From Variovorax sp. PMC12 (GTDB lineage Bacteria; Pseudomonadota; Gammaproteobacteria; Burkholderiales; Burkholderiaceae_C): a stretch of DNA of 64,000 nucleotides. Below are positions 33,801 to 41,457 of the stretch, piece after piece. The stretch covers positions 4,552,501 to 4,616,500 of the forward strand of contig NZ_CP027773.1 in assembly GCF_003019815.1 (NCBI RefSeq). The letters run 5' to 3'. Position 1 is the first letter of the stretch, and each line of letters opens with the position of its first letter. A program made the position numbers and the translations under genes. Below the pieces are notes generated by a model. The model did no database searches, was not told the DNA's origin, and saw nothing but the letters and a program-made list of their open reading frames with translations.

Positions 33801-34934
33801 TCAGCGCGTGCGGGCGAGGTAGCGCTTGCGCCAGAAAATCAGCACCAGCAGCACGGCGATGACGAGCATCGACGTCATCGCGATCCAGAAGCCGTCCGCC
33901 TTGTGTACCAGCGGGATGAATTCGAAGTTCATGCCGAAGATGCCCGCGATCAGGTTCAGCGGCAGGAACACGGCGGTCAGCACCGTCAGCACCCGCATGA
34001 TGTCGTTGGCGCGGTGGCCCTGGACGCTGAAATGCATCTGCACCGCCGTCTCGGCGTTCTGCTCGAGCCGGTGCACGTGGTGCACCACCCGCTCGATGTG
34101 CTCGAGCACGTCGCGGCTGCGGATCATGATGAGTTCGCGCTCGCGCTGCTCCGCCTCGCCCTTGGGCACGGGCAGGGTCTCCAGAGAGTCGATCCAGTCC
34201 TGCATGGCGGCGCGCTGGTCCTCGCAGATCTCGTCCAGGTGGTGCAGCGACTGGCGTGCCTCCATCAGCGCGCTCCAGTTGGTGAAGCGGCTGCGCGGGT
34301 CGATCAGCTCGGTCTGCCAGTGGTCCAGCTGCTTGGTGAGCTCGCGCCGCAGATCCAGGTAGCTGTCGACGATCTGGTTGATGACGCGAAGCATCAGGTC
34401 CGAGGGGCTCGTCGGCAGCCGCGCCGAGGTGGAGCGCACGTCGAGCGCGGGGGCGCCCTGGCCGTCGGGCGAGGCGGCGGCCAGCAGGCGGGCGGCGAAG
34501 GCGTCGCGCACCGCGCCGTCTTCGGGGTGCACCGACAGCAGCACGCGGTCGAACACGGCAAAGCCGACCGGGCGGGTGTCGACCCGGCGCAGCACCGGCG
34601 GGCCGCTGCGGGGTGCTGGCGGCGGCGCCTCGGTCCCCTTGGCGTTGCCGTTGCCGCTGGCCAGGCGCCGGAACACCAGCACGTCGTACTTCGAGGTGTA
34701 GTCGTAGTGCGAGGGCAACTGCTCGTTGAGCAGGTCGGCCACGTGCAGGTCGACCAGCTGCGTCAGGCAGAGGGTCTGCAGGATCTGCTGCACTTCGGCC
34801 AGCGAGGCCTTGAATTCCTCGCGCGTGAGCGAGATCCAGAGATAGCCGCCGGCGCCGCACGCGCCCGGCACGGCCAGCGGCGCCAGCGCCGCGTGTTCGC
34901 TGACCCGCGAACGGTCGATTTCGAAAATGCGCAT
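33801..34934 (-). CDS. CorA/ZntB-family divalent cation transporter
   Basis: A 377-residue protein: a large soluble N-terminal domain, a long helical stretch (LRRELTKQLDHWQTEL onwards) and two C-terminal membrane helices. The loop between them has the family motif GMN within GIFGMNFEFIPL. CorA forms a pentamer carrying Mg, Co or Zn ions. The sequence deviates from classical CorA (GMNFEFIP instead of GMNFxxMPE), so the ion is uncertain; the first two-thirds resemble ZntB-type members. It starts 19 bases after the hemB stop, so the two may be co-transcribed. Confidence 0.88.
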   Translation of the reverse strand: MRIFEIDRSRVSEHAALAPLAVPGACGAGGYLWISLTREEFKASLAEVQQILQTLCLTQLVDLHVADLLNEQLPSHYDYTSKYDVLVFRRLASGNGNAKGTEAPPPAPRSGPPVLRRVDTRPVGFAVFDRVLLSVHPEDGAVRDAFAARLLAAASPDGQGAPALDVRSTSARLPTSPSDLMLRVINQIVDSYLDLRRELTKQLDHWQTELIDPRSRFTNWSALMEARQSLHHLDEICEDQRAAMQDWIDSLETLPVPKGEAEQRERELIMIRSRDVLEHIERVVHHVHRLEQNAETAVQMHFSVQGHRANDIMRVLTVLTAVFLPLNLIAGIFGMNFEFIPLVHKADGFWIAMTSMLVIAVLLVLIFWRKRYLARTR

Positions 34935-34953
34935 GCCCGGTGCCGGCGGGCCG

Positions 34954-35967
34954 TTACTTCTTCAGGAGGCGCGCGGCGTCGAGCGCGAAGTACGTGAGCA
35001 CGCCGTCGGCGCCGGCGCGCTTGAAGGCCAAGAGGCTTTCGAGCACCACGGCGTCGTGGTCGAGCCAGCCGTTCTGGGCGGCGGCCTTGAGCATGGCGTA
35101 TTCGCCGCTCACCTGGTAGGCGAAGGTGGGCACGCGGAACTCGTCTTTCACGCGGCGCACGATGTCGAGGTACGGCATGCCGGGCTTCACCATCACCATG
35201 TCGGCGCCTTCGGCGATGTCGAGCGCCACTTCGCGCAGTGCTTCGTCGCTGTTGCCGGGGTCCATCTGGTAGACCTTCTTGTTGCTCTTGCCGAGCGTCG
35301 AGGCCGAGCCGACGGCGTCGCGGAAGGGGCCGTAGAAGGCGCTGGCGTACTTGGCGCTGTAGGCCATGATGCGCGTGTGGATGTCGCCCCGGGCTTCGAG
35401 CGCCTGGCGGACGGCGCCGATGCGGCCGTCCATCATGTCGCTGGGGGCCACGATGTCCACGCCGGCTTGCGATTGCGTGAGTGCCTGCTTCACCAGGAGC
35501 TCGACAGTTTCCTCGTTGAGGATGTAGCCGGTGTCGTCGAGCACGCCATCCTGGCCGTGGCTGGTGTAGGGGTCGAGGGCGACATCGGTCATCACGCCCA
35601 GTTCCGGGAAGCGCGCCTTGAGGGAGGCGACAACACGTGGAATCAGCCCGTCGGGGTTGAAGGCCTCGCTGCCGTCGGGCGTCTTGAGGCCGGCGTCGAT
35701 CACCGGGAACAGCGCCATCACCGGAATGCCGGCCTCGGCGCATTGCTCGGCAACCGGCAGCAGCAGGTCGAGGCTCAGGCGATCCACGCCGGGCATCGAC
35801 GGCACCGCCTCGCGCCGCTTCTCGCCTTCCTGCACGAAGACCGGGTAGATCAGGTCATTGACCGTCAGGGCATGTTCGCGCACCAGATTGCGGGTGAATG
35901 CGTCGCGGCGCAGGCGTCGTGGCCGGCCGGCGGGGAACATGGCCAAAGGTAAATTTGATGACTTCAT
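34954..35967 (-). CDS. hemB: Delta-aminolevulinic acid dehydratase (porphobilinogen synthase)
   Basis: Condenses two 5-aminolevulinate molecules to porphobilinogen in haem synthesis, cytosolic. The 337 residues start at ATG 35967. The metal site reads DVALDPYTSHGQDG, with Ala, Asp and Asp where Zn-type enzymes have Cys, so it is the Mg-dependent form. The Schiff-base lysines lie in SAKYASAFYGPFRDA and MVMVKPGMPYLDI. It shares an upstream region with a candidate small RNA and the haem-linked hemJ on the other side. Confidence 0.97.
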   Translation of the reverse strand: MKSSNLPLAMFPAGRPRRLRRDAFTRNLVREHALTVNDLIYPVFVQEGEKRREAVPSMPGVDRLSLDLLLPVAEQCAEAGIPVMALFPVIDAGLKTPDGSEAFNPDGLIPRVVASLKARFPELGVMTDVALDPYTSHGQDGVLDDTGYILNEETVELLVKQALTQSQAGVDIVAPSDMMDGRIGAVRQALEARGDIHTRIMAYSAKYASAFYGPFRDAVGSASTLGKSNKKVYQMDPGNSDEALREVALDIAEGADMVMVKPGMPYLDIVRRVKDEFRVPTFAYQVSGEYAMLKAAAQNGWLDHDAVVLESLLAFKRAGADGVLTYFALDAARLLKK

Positions 35968-36102
35968 ATGCCCAAAATTGTGCCTGAAGCCACCTTTCGC
36001 AGTACTGGCGCTGCGGAGCCGGTTGTCTGACAACTACGGTAATTCGTAGGCCGAAGGTTTTCAAATTTTTGGTTTAAATGTCAAAGAAAGTGCCACAGTC
36101 GC

Positions 36103-36130
36103 TTGAAACCTTGTTTCGTCTTTGTTAAAT
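36103..36130 (+). promoter_or_regulatory. Sigma-70-like promoter for a small RNA
   Basis: A -35 box TTGAAA (36103-36108), a 16-base spacer and a -10 box TTAAAT (36125-36130) are followed by a start point near 36137. No open reading frame with a ribosome site begins before the terminator at 36240, so this promoter seems to drive a short untranslated RNA. Confidence 0.5.
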
Positions 36131-36136
36131 TCTGAG

Positions 36137-36240
36137 GCGGGCGGCTTGCCGCTCCCCGCTTTTCCTCCCTGAGCGGGTGCCTTGATGTGTGACAGCAAAA
36201 GGGCTTCCCAGCCCGACGTGAAGACGTCGGGCTTTTTTTT
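36137..36240 (+). ncRNA. Candidate small RNA with an anti-Shine-Dalgarno hairpin loop
   Basis: About 104 nt between a promoter-like sequence and a strong terminator, with no coding sequence. Three hairpins can be drawn: GCGG-CUUG-CCGC at 36141-36152; CCCGCU/AGCGGG at 36155-36160 and 36172-36177, whose 11-nt loop exposes CCUCCC; and the terminator AGCCCGACGT/ACGTCGGGCT at 36210-36233 with seven T. An exposed CCUCCC can pair with ribosome binding sites, a device used by several small RNAs of proteobacteria. No known family was recognised. It could instead be a leader attenuator of hemJ, 65 bases on. Confidence 0.5.
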
Positions 36241-36304
36241 GCCCGAAGGTCTTCCAGAGCCTTGTTTCAGAGGGGCAAAAGAGGTGCGCCACTAAACTGC
36301 CGCC

Positions 36305-36733
36305 ATGCTCTGGGTCAAATCTCTCCACATCGTTTTCATCGCAAGCTGGTTCGCCGGGTTGTTCTACCTGCCGCGTATCTTTGTTAATTTGGCCATGGTG
36401 CCGCCGGAGTCGAAGGCCGAGCGCGATCGGCTTCTGCTGATGGCCCGCAAGCTTCTGCGGTTCACGACCTTCCTGGCGGTCCCGGCGCTCGGCTTCGGCC
36501 TTTGGCTCTGGCTGGGCTACGGCATCGGACGCGGCCCGGGCAACGGCTGGATGCATGCCAAGCTGGCGCTGGTGCTGGTGGCCATCGGCTATCACCACGG
36601 TTGCGGTGTGCTGCTGCGCCGCTTCGTGGCGGGAGAAAACCGGCGCAACGACCGCTGGTTCCGCTGGTTCAACGAACTGCCGGTGCTGCTGCTGCTGGGC
36701 ATCGTGATCCTGGTGGTGGTCAAGCCGTTCTGA
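36305..36733 (+). CDS. hemJ: HemJ-type protoporphyrinogen oxidase (CopD-like membrane protein)
   Basis: A 142-residue protein with four membrane helices. The first helix LWVKSLHIVFIASWFAGLFYLPRIFVN contains the conserved His and the Arg-bearing PRIFVN end, and WMHAKLALVLVAIGYHHG is the third helix, both diagnostic of HemJ. HemJ oxidises protoporphyrinogen IX in the penultimate haem step. Its position beside hemB supports this over a copper-uptake role. In related bacteria hemJ is often annotated only as a CopD family protein. Confidence 0.85.
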   Translation: MLWVKSLHIVFIASWFAGLFYLPRIFVNLAMVPPESKAERDRLLLMARKLLRFTTFLAVPALGFGLWLWLGYGIGRGPGNGWMHAKLALVLVAIGYHHGCGVLLRRFVAGENRRNDRWFRWFNELPVLLLLGIVILVVVKPF

Positions 36734-36744
36734 CACCGGCAGGC

Positions 36745-37902
36745 ATGGTGGCCATGGTGGAGAAGCCGCACAAGTCCGCCGCGTTGCCGCTGGCGCTCGC
36801 TTATGCGGCGCTGATCGTCTACGCCAGCCTGTATCCGTTCGCCGACTGGCGCGACCAGGGCATCGCCCCCTGGGCCTACCTTTGGGCGCCCTGGCCCAAG
36901 TACTGGACGGGCTTCGACTTCGCGGTCAATGTCGCGGGCTACGTGCCCTTCGGGTTCCTGTGCGCGCTGGCGGTGCTTCGAACGCGCGGCGGCGCCAGCG
37001 CGTGGCGGGTGGTGCTGCGTGCCACGGCGGCCGGCGCGGCCATCGCCTTTTCGATGGAGACGCTGCAGAGCTATCTGCCGGTGCGGATTCCTTCGAACGT
37101 GGACCTGGCCCTGAACACGGCGGGCACGGTCGTCGGCGCCGTGCTGGCGGCGGGGCTGGAGCGGCTCGGCGCCATTGCGCACTGGAGCCGCGCGCGGTCG
37201 CAGTGGTTCGTCGAGGAATCCCGAGGCGGGCTGGTGCTGCTGGCGCTCTGGCCGTTTGCGCTGCTGTTCCCGGCGGCTGTCACCTTCGGGCTCGGGCAGG
37301 TGTTCGAGCGGCTGGAGGTCGCGATCTCCGAGTGGCTGCTCGACACGCCCTTCATCGACTGGCTGCCGCTGCGCCAGTTCGAACTCGAGCCTCTGGTTCC
37401 CGCGGTGGAACTGCTGTGCGTGATGCTCGGGGCGCTGGTGCCTTGCCTGCTGGGCTACCTGGTGGCGCGCTCCGTCGTGCAGCGCGCGATCATGCTGCCG
37501 CTGATCCTGCTGACCGGCGTGGCGGCCTCGGCGTTGTCGGCGGCGCTGAGCTACGGGCCCACGCACGCCTGGGCCTGGCTGGACCTGCCGGTGCAGGTCG
37601 GCATGGCGGCCGCGCTTTTTGCCGGCATGCTGCTGCTGCTGGCGCCGCGCCGGCTGTGCGCGGCCTTGCTGCTCGCCGGGCTGGTGCTGCAGCTCAGCCT
37701 GCTCAACCAGGCGCCGGAGAGCGCGTATTTCGCGCAGACCCTGGCCACGTGGGAGCAGGGGCGCTTCATCCGCTTCCATGGACTGGCCCAATGGCTGGGC
37801 TGGGCGTGGCCCTTCGCCGTGCTGGCCTACGTGGTGGCGGCGCTCTCGCGGCGAGGGCGCGGCAGCGGCGATGGCGGGCTGGCCGCAAGGGGCGGTCACT
37901 AA
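36745..37902 (+). CDS. VanZ-like multi-helix membrane protein
   Basis: Predicted 385 residues from ATG 36745, 11 bases after hemJ; ATG 36754 is an alternative. The first 150 residues match the VanZ-like pattern (LIVYASLYPFADWRD, NVAGYVPFGFLCALAVL, METLQSYLPVRIPSNVDLALNTAGTVVGAVL). A second half with about six hydrophobic segments is less typical. VanZ homologues are named after low-level teicoplanin resistance, but the family function is unsettled. No van cluster is nearby. It is probably co-transcribed with hemJ. Confidence 0.82.
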   Translation: MVAMVEKPHKSAALPLALAYAALIVYASLYPFADWRDQGIAPWAYLWAPWPKYWTGFDFAVNVAGYVPFGFLCALAVLRTRGGASAWRVVLRATAAGAAIAFSMETLQSYLPVRIPSNVDLALNTAGTVVGAVLAAGLERLGAIAHWSRARSQWFVEESRGGLVLLALWPFALLFPAAVTFGLGQVFERLEVAISEWLLDTPFIDWLPLRQFELEPLVPAVELLCVMLGALVPCLLGYLVARSVVQRAIMLPLILLTGVAASALSAALSYGPTHAWAWLDLPVQVGMAAALFAGMLLLLAPRRLCAALLLAGLVLQLSLLNQAPESAYFAQTLATWEQGRFIRFHGLAQWLGWAWPFAVLAYVVAALSRRGRGSGDGGLAARGGH

Positions 37903-37911
37903 AATCGGCGG

Positions 37912-38265
37912 ATGCCCAACTCCTCAACCGCCGCGCCGTCCGGCTATTACGGCCGCCACATCTTCTTCTGCCTCAACGAGCGCAAGAACGGCGAGGACTC
38001 CTGTGCCTTGCACAACGCGCAAGAGGGCTTCGACCGCTGCAAGGCCAAGGTCAAGGAAGCGGGGCTTTCCGGGCCCGGCAAGGTCCGCGTGAACAAGGCC
38101 GGGTGCCTCGACCGCTGCGCGGGCGGGCCGGTCGCGGTGGTGTACCCGGAGGCCGTCTGGTACACCTTCGTCGACGGCGACGACATCGACGAGATCGTCG
38201 AATCCCACCTCAAGAACGGCGAAGTCGTCGAGCGGCTGCTGCTGCCGCCCGACATCGGGCGCTGA
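37912..38265 (+). CDS. Thioredoxin-like [2Fe-2S] ferredoxin
   Basis: A 117-residue protein with four Cys at 20, 31, 65 and 69, in the pattern FFCLNERKNGEDSC then AGCLDRCAGGP. This matches the NuoE/Shethna-like thioredoxin-fold ferredoxin family that binds one [2Fe-2S] cluster. It would be a soluble electron carrier in the cytosol. It starts 10 bases after the VanZ-like gene and is 36 bases before an alpha/beta hydrolase gene. In Burkholderiales this ferredoxin and hydrolase pair frequently travel together, by memory. Confidence 0.88.
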   Translation: MPNSSTAAPSGYYGRHIFFCLNERKNGEDSCALHNAQEGFDRCKAKVKEAGLSGPGKVRVNKAGCLDRCAGGPVAVVYPEAVWYTFVDGDDIDEIVESHLKNGEVVERLLLPPDIGR

Positions 38266-38301
38266 ACTTTCCGCCGCTCCCTCTGCTCGTACTTTGCGCC
38301 A

Positions 38302-38934
38302 ATGAATTCCCAGACAGAAAAGATCACCCTCCAGGGCGCCGCCGGCCGCATCGAAGTGCAGCGGGACCAGCCCGCCGAGACGCCGCGCGGCGTTGCCGTC
38401 ATCGCCCATCCCCATCCGCTTTTCAGCGGCACCATGGACAACAAGGTGGTGCAGACGCTGGCCAGGGCTTTCGTCGCCGGCGGCTGGACCGCGGTGCGCT
38501 TCAATTTCCGCGGCGTGGGTGCCAGCGAGGGCGTGCACGACGAGGGGCGCGGCGAATTGGAAGACATGCTGGATGTCGTCCGCCAGCTGGCGCCCGAAGG
38601 CCCCTTGGCAATTGCCGGTTTCTCGTTCGGGGCCTTTGTCGCGAGCGGCGCCGTTTCCAGGCTGTGGGCCGCGCGCGACGTGCGGCAGATCGTGCTGGTC
38701 GGCACCGCCGCCGCGCGCAATGTGGTGGCGCCGCTGCCGGTCGAGGCGCACGAGCGCGCGCTGGTCATCCATGGCGAGGCCGACGACACCGTGGCCCTGT
38801 CCGCCGTGATGGATTGGGCGCGGCCGCAGTCACTTCCCGTCACAGTCATCCCCGGGGGCGGCCATTTCTTTCACGGACAATTGCCGCTGCTCAAAAGTCT
38901 TGTTGCCCGCCATCTTCGCGCGGGCGCTGCGTGA
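38302..38934 (+). CDS. Small alpha/beta hydrolase
   Basis: A 210-residue protein. It has the oxyanion-region motif IAHPHPLFSGTMDNKVV, FNFRGVGASEG, the nucleophile elbow GFSFGAFVA with Ser, HGEADDTV with the acid and GGGHFFHGQL with His. This fits the family of short alpha/beta hydrolases (YbhB-like/COG2945) with an unknown substrate. It lacks a signal peptide. The stop is 40 bases before the carboxypeptidase gene, so it is likely the third member of a ferredoxin-hydrolase-dac operon. Confidence 0.88.
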   Translation: MNSQTEKITLQGAAGRIEVQRDQPAETPRGVAVIAHPHPLFSGTMDNKVVQTLARAFVAGGWTAVRFNFRGVGASEGVHDEGRGELEDMLDVVRQLAPEGPLAIAGFSFGAFVASGAVSRLWAARDVRQIVLVGTAAARNVVAPLPVEAHERALVIHGEADDTVALSAVMDWARPQSLPVTVIPGGGHFFHGQLPLLKSLVARHLRAGAA

Positions 38935-38974
38935 AGGCCTTGCAGGCCTGTCTTCGTCTCTCTCCGAACTCCCG

Positions 38975-40144
38975 ATGAATCGTTTCCTTGGTGCGCTTCG
39001 CGCGCTGGTCATTACCGCCGCCGCATCCATCAGCCTGATTGCCGCCGCCCAGGTGCCGGCCCCCCCCGAAATTGCCGCCCGCAGCTACCTGCTGCTCGAC
39101 GTGACCGCGAACCAGATCCTCGCGCAGAAGGACATCGACAGCCCGATCGAGCCGGCGTCTCTGACCAAGTTGATGACGGCCTACGTCGTGTTCGACGCGC
39201 TGCGCGCCAAGAAGATTTCGCTGACGCAGACGCTGCCGGTCAGCCCGCGCGCCTGGAAGATGCCCGGCTCGCGCATGTTCATCGACCCCAAGATGCAGGT
39301 GCCTGTGGAAGACCTGATCAAGGGGCTGATCGTGCAGTCGGGCAACGACGCCACGGTGGCGCTGGCCGAAGGCGTGGGCGGCACCGTGGAGCACTTCGTC
39401 GAAATGATGAACGCCCAGGCCAAGGTGCTGGGCATGAAGAACACGGTCTACAAGAACCCCGAAGGCCTGACGACGCCCGGCCACACCACCACGGCCCGGG
39501 ACCTGAGCACCCTGGCCACCCACCTGGTGCGTGACTTCCCCGAGGAGGCCAAGTACTACGCCATCAAGAAGTACCGCTACCCGGGTACGCCGTCGACCAA
39601 CGAAACCAACCGCAACATGCTGTTGTTCCGCGACCCCACCGTCGACGGCCTGAAGACCGGCCATACCGATGCGGCGGGCTACTGCATGATCGCCACCGCC
39701 AAGCGCGACTTCCCCAACCTGACCGGCGGCCGCCGCCTGCTGTCGATCGTTCTGGGCGCCTCGAGCGAGACCGTTCGCGCCAACGAGTCGCAGAAGCTGC
39801 TGAACTGGGGCTACACGGCCTACGACGCCGTCCGCCTGTTCGACGCCGGCCAGCCGGCCGCCACGCCTGCCGTCTGGAAGGGCAAGGACAACACCCTGAA
39901 GCTGGGTCGTCCGGAAGCCATCGTCGTGGCCGTGCCGGCGGGCAGCGCCAGCAAGATCAAGACGCAGGTGTCGCGGCCCGATCCGCTGGTGGCGCCTTTC
40001 ACCAAGTTCCAGCCGGTCGGCTCGCTCAAGGTGACGCTGGACGACCAGCCCGTGGCTGACGTGCCGCTGGTGGCCCTGGATGCGGTCGAGCAGGCCGGTG
40101 TTTTCGGCCGCGCCTGGGATGCCGTGCGGCTCTGGATCAAGTAG
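38975..40144 (+). CDS. dacC: D-alanyl-D-alanine carboxypeptidase (DacA/DacC type)
   Basis: A low-molecular-mass penicillin-binding protein that trims the terminal D-Ala of peptidoglycan stem peptides in the periplasm. Predicted 389 residues from ATG 38975 with a signal peptide (about 1-25). The three active-site motifs are SLTK (Ser62, Lys65), SGN (122-124) and KTG (227-229). A C-terminal beta domain and an amphipathic end (RAWDAVRLWIK) that probably anchors it to the membrane complete the PBP5-like plan. The symbol dacC is used loosely; dacA would be as good. Confidence 0.93.
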   Translation: MNRFLGALRALVITAAASISLIAAAQVPAPPEIAARSYLLLDVTANQILAQKDIDSPIEPASLTKLMTAYVVFDALRAKKISLTQTLPVSPRAWKMPGSRMFIDPKMQVPVEDLIKGLIVQSGNDATVALAEGVGGTVEHFVEMMNAQAKVLGMKNTVYKNPEGLTTPGHTTTARDLSTLATHLVRDFPEEAKYYAIKKYRYPGTPSTNETNRNMLLFRDPTVDGLKTGHTDAAGYCMIATAKRDFPNLTGGRRLLSIVLGASSETVRANESQKLLNWGYTAYDAVRLFDAGQPAATPAVWKGKDNTLKLGRPEAIVVAVPAGSASKIKTQVSRPDPLVAPFTKFQPVGSLKVTLDDQPVADVPLVALDAVEQAGVFGRAWDAVRLWIK

Positions 40145-40204
40145 CCCGCACATGTAAGAAAGGGCAAGACCGGCCCGCCGGCGGGATGCCCGTGGCGCCT
40201 GACC

Positions 40205-40232
40205 TTGCCGTTTCAAGCCCGTTTGCTATACT
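40205..40232 (+). promoter_or_regulatory. Promoter of the str operon
   Basis: TTGCCG (40205-40210), a 16-base spacer and TATACT (40227-40232) lie 128 bases before rpsL. The leader between 40240 and 40360 has no open reading frame with a ribosome site and probably acts in ribosomal protein feedback or growth control. Confidence 0.7.
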
Positions 40233-40360
40233 CGTGGGCTTTTCGGAATTTTCCGAAGGGTTTCACGTTTTCGTTATTCCCGGCTCCCTTGCCTTGCGTC
40301 ACGTCAAGCGCCAGGGCGGTTTCACAGCCAAAGCCGGGTCGTTTTGGGACTAATTCATTC

Positions 40361-40738
<378 letters not shown>

Positions 40739-40887
40739 GCCTTCCTGTCGTCAAAAACAAACGGTGTTCGGTTACCTTGGCGGGTACATCGAACGAAGTG
40801 ACCCAGTGTCGGGTCGAGTAAGTGAGAGTTCCAGCTGGCTCTCGCGGTGCCGGAAACGGTGCCAACTGAAGCAAAGAGGTTAAGAAA

Positions 40888-41361
40888 ATGCCACGTCGTC
40901 GCGAAGTCCCCAAACGTGAAATCCTGCCGGATCCCAAGTACGGCAATGTCGAGCTGTCCAAATTCATGAACGTGATCATGGAAGGCGGCAAGAAGGCTGT
41001 TGCCGAGCGCATCATCTACGGTGCACTCGACTTCATCGAAAAGAAGAACCCGGACAAGGACCCCCTCGAAGCCTTCACCGTTGCCATCAACAACGTGAAG
41101 CCGATGGTCGAAGTGAAGTCGCGCCGCGTTGGCGGTGCGAACTACCAAGTGCCGGTCGAAGTCCGTCCCGTCCGCCGCCTCGCCCTGTCGATGCGCTGGA
41201 TCAAGGAAGCCGCCCGCAAGCGCGGCGAGAAGTCGATGGCCCTGCGTCTGGCCAACGAGCTGATGGAAGCCACGGAAGGCCGTGGCGGTGCCATGAAGAA
41301 GCGCGACGAAGTGCACCGCATGGCAGAAGCCAACCGGGCTTTCAGCCACTTCCGCTTCTAA
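40888..41361 (+). CDS. rpsG: 30S ribosomal protein S7
   Basis: The 157-residue assembly initiator of the 30S head, starting MPRRREVPKREILPDPKYGN and ending EANRAFSHFRF. It is the expected feedback repressor of the str operon through the rpsL-rpsG junction. It has an AAAGAGG site before the ATG. It lies 96 bases before fusA. Confidence 0.98.
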   Translation: MPRRREVPKREILPDPKYGNVELSKFMNVIMEGGKKAVAERIIYGALDFIEKKNPDKDPLEAFTVAINNVKPMVEVKSRRVGGANYQVPVEVRPVRRLALSMRWIKEAARKRGEKSMALRLANELMEATEGRGGAMKKRDEVHRMAEANRAFSHFRF

Positions 41362-41457
41362 AAATCAAACTTCGCTTGGGCGTTGGGTGTCGGGTTTCGG
41401 GCGTTGTGCCCGTGCCCGGGGCCCAGCGCTCAACGCATTTCAACCCGAAAGTAAATC

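Noticed and set aside
40739..40887. A riboswitch-like structure between rpsL and rpsG
   Set aside because: Short stems can be drawn, but nothing matches a known riboswitch. S7 feedback control is the simpler reading and was noted with rpsL.
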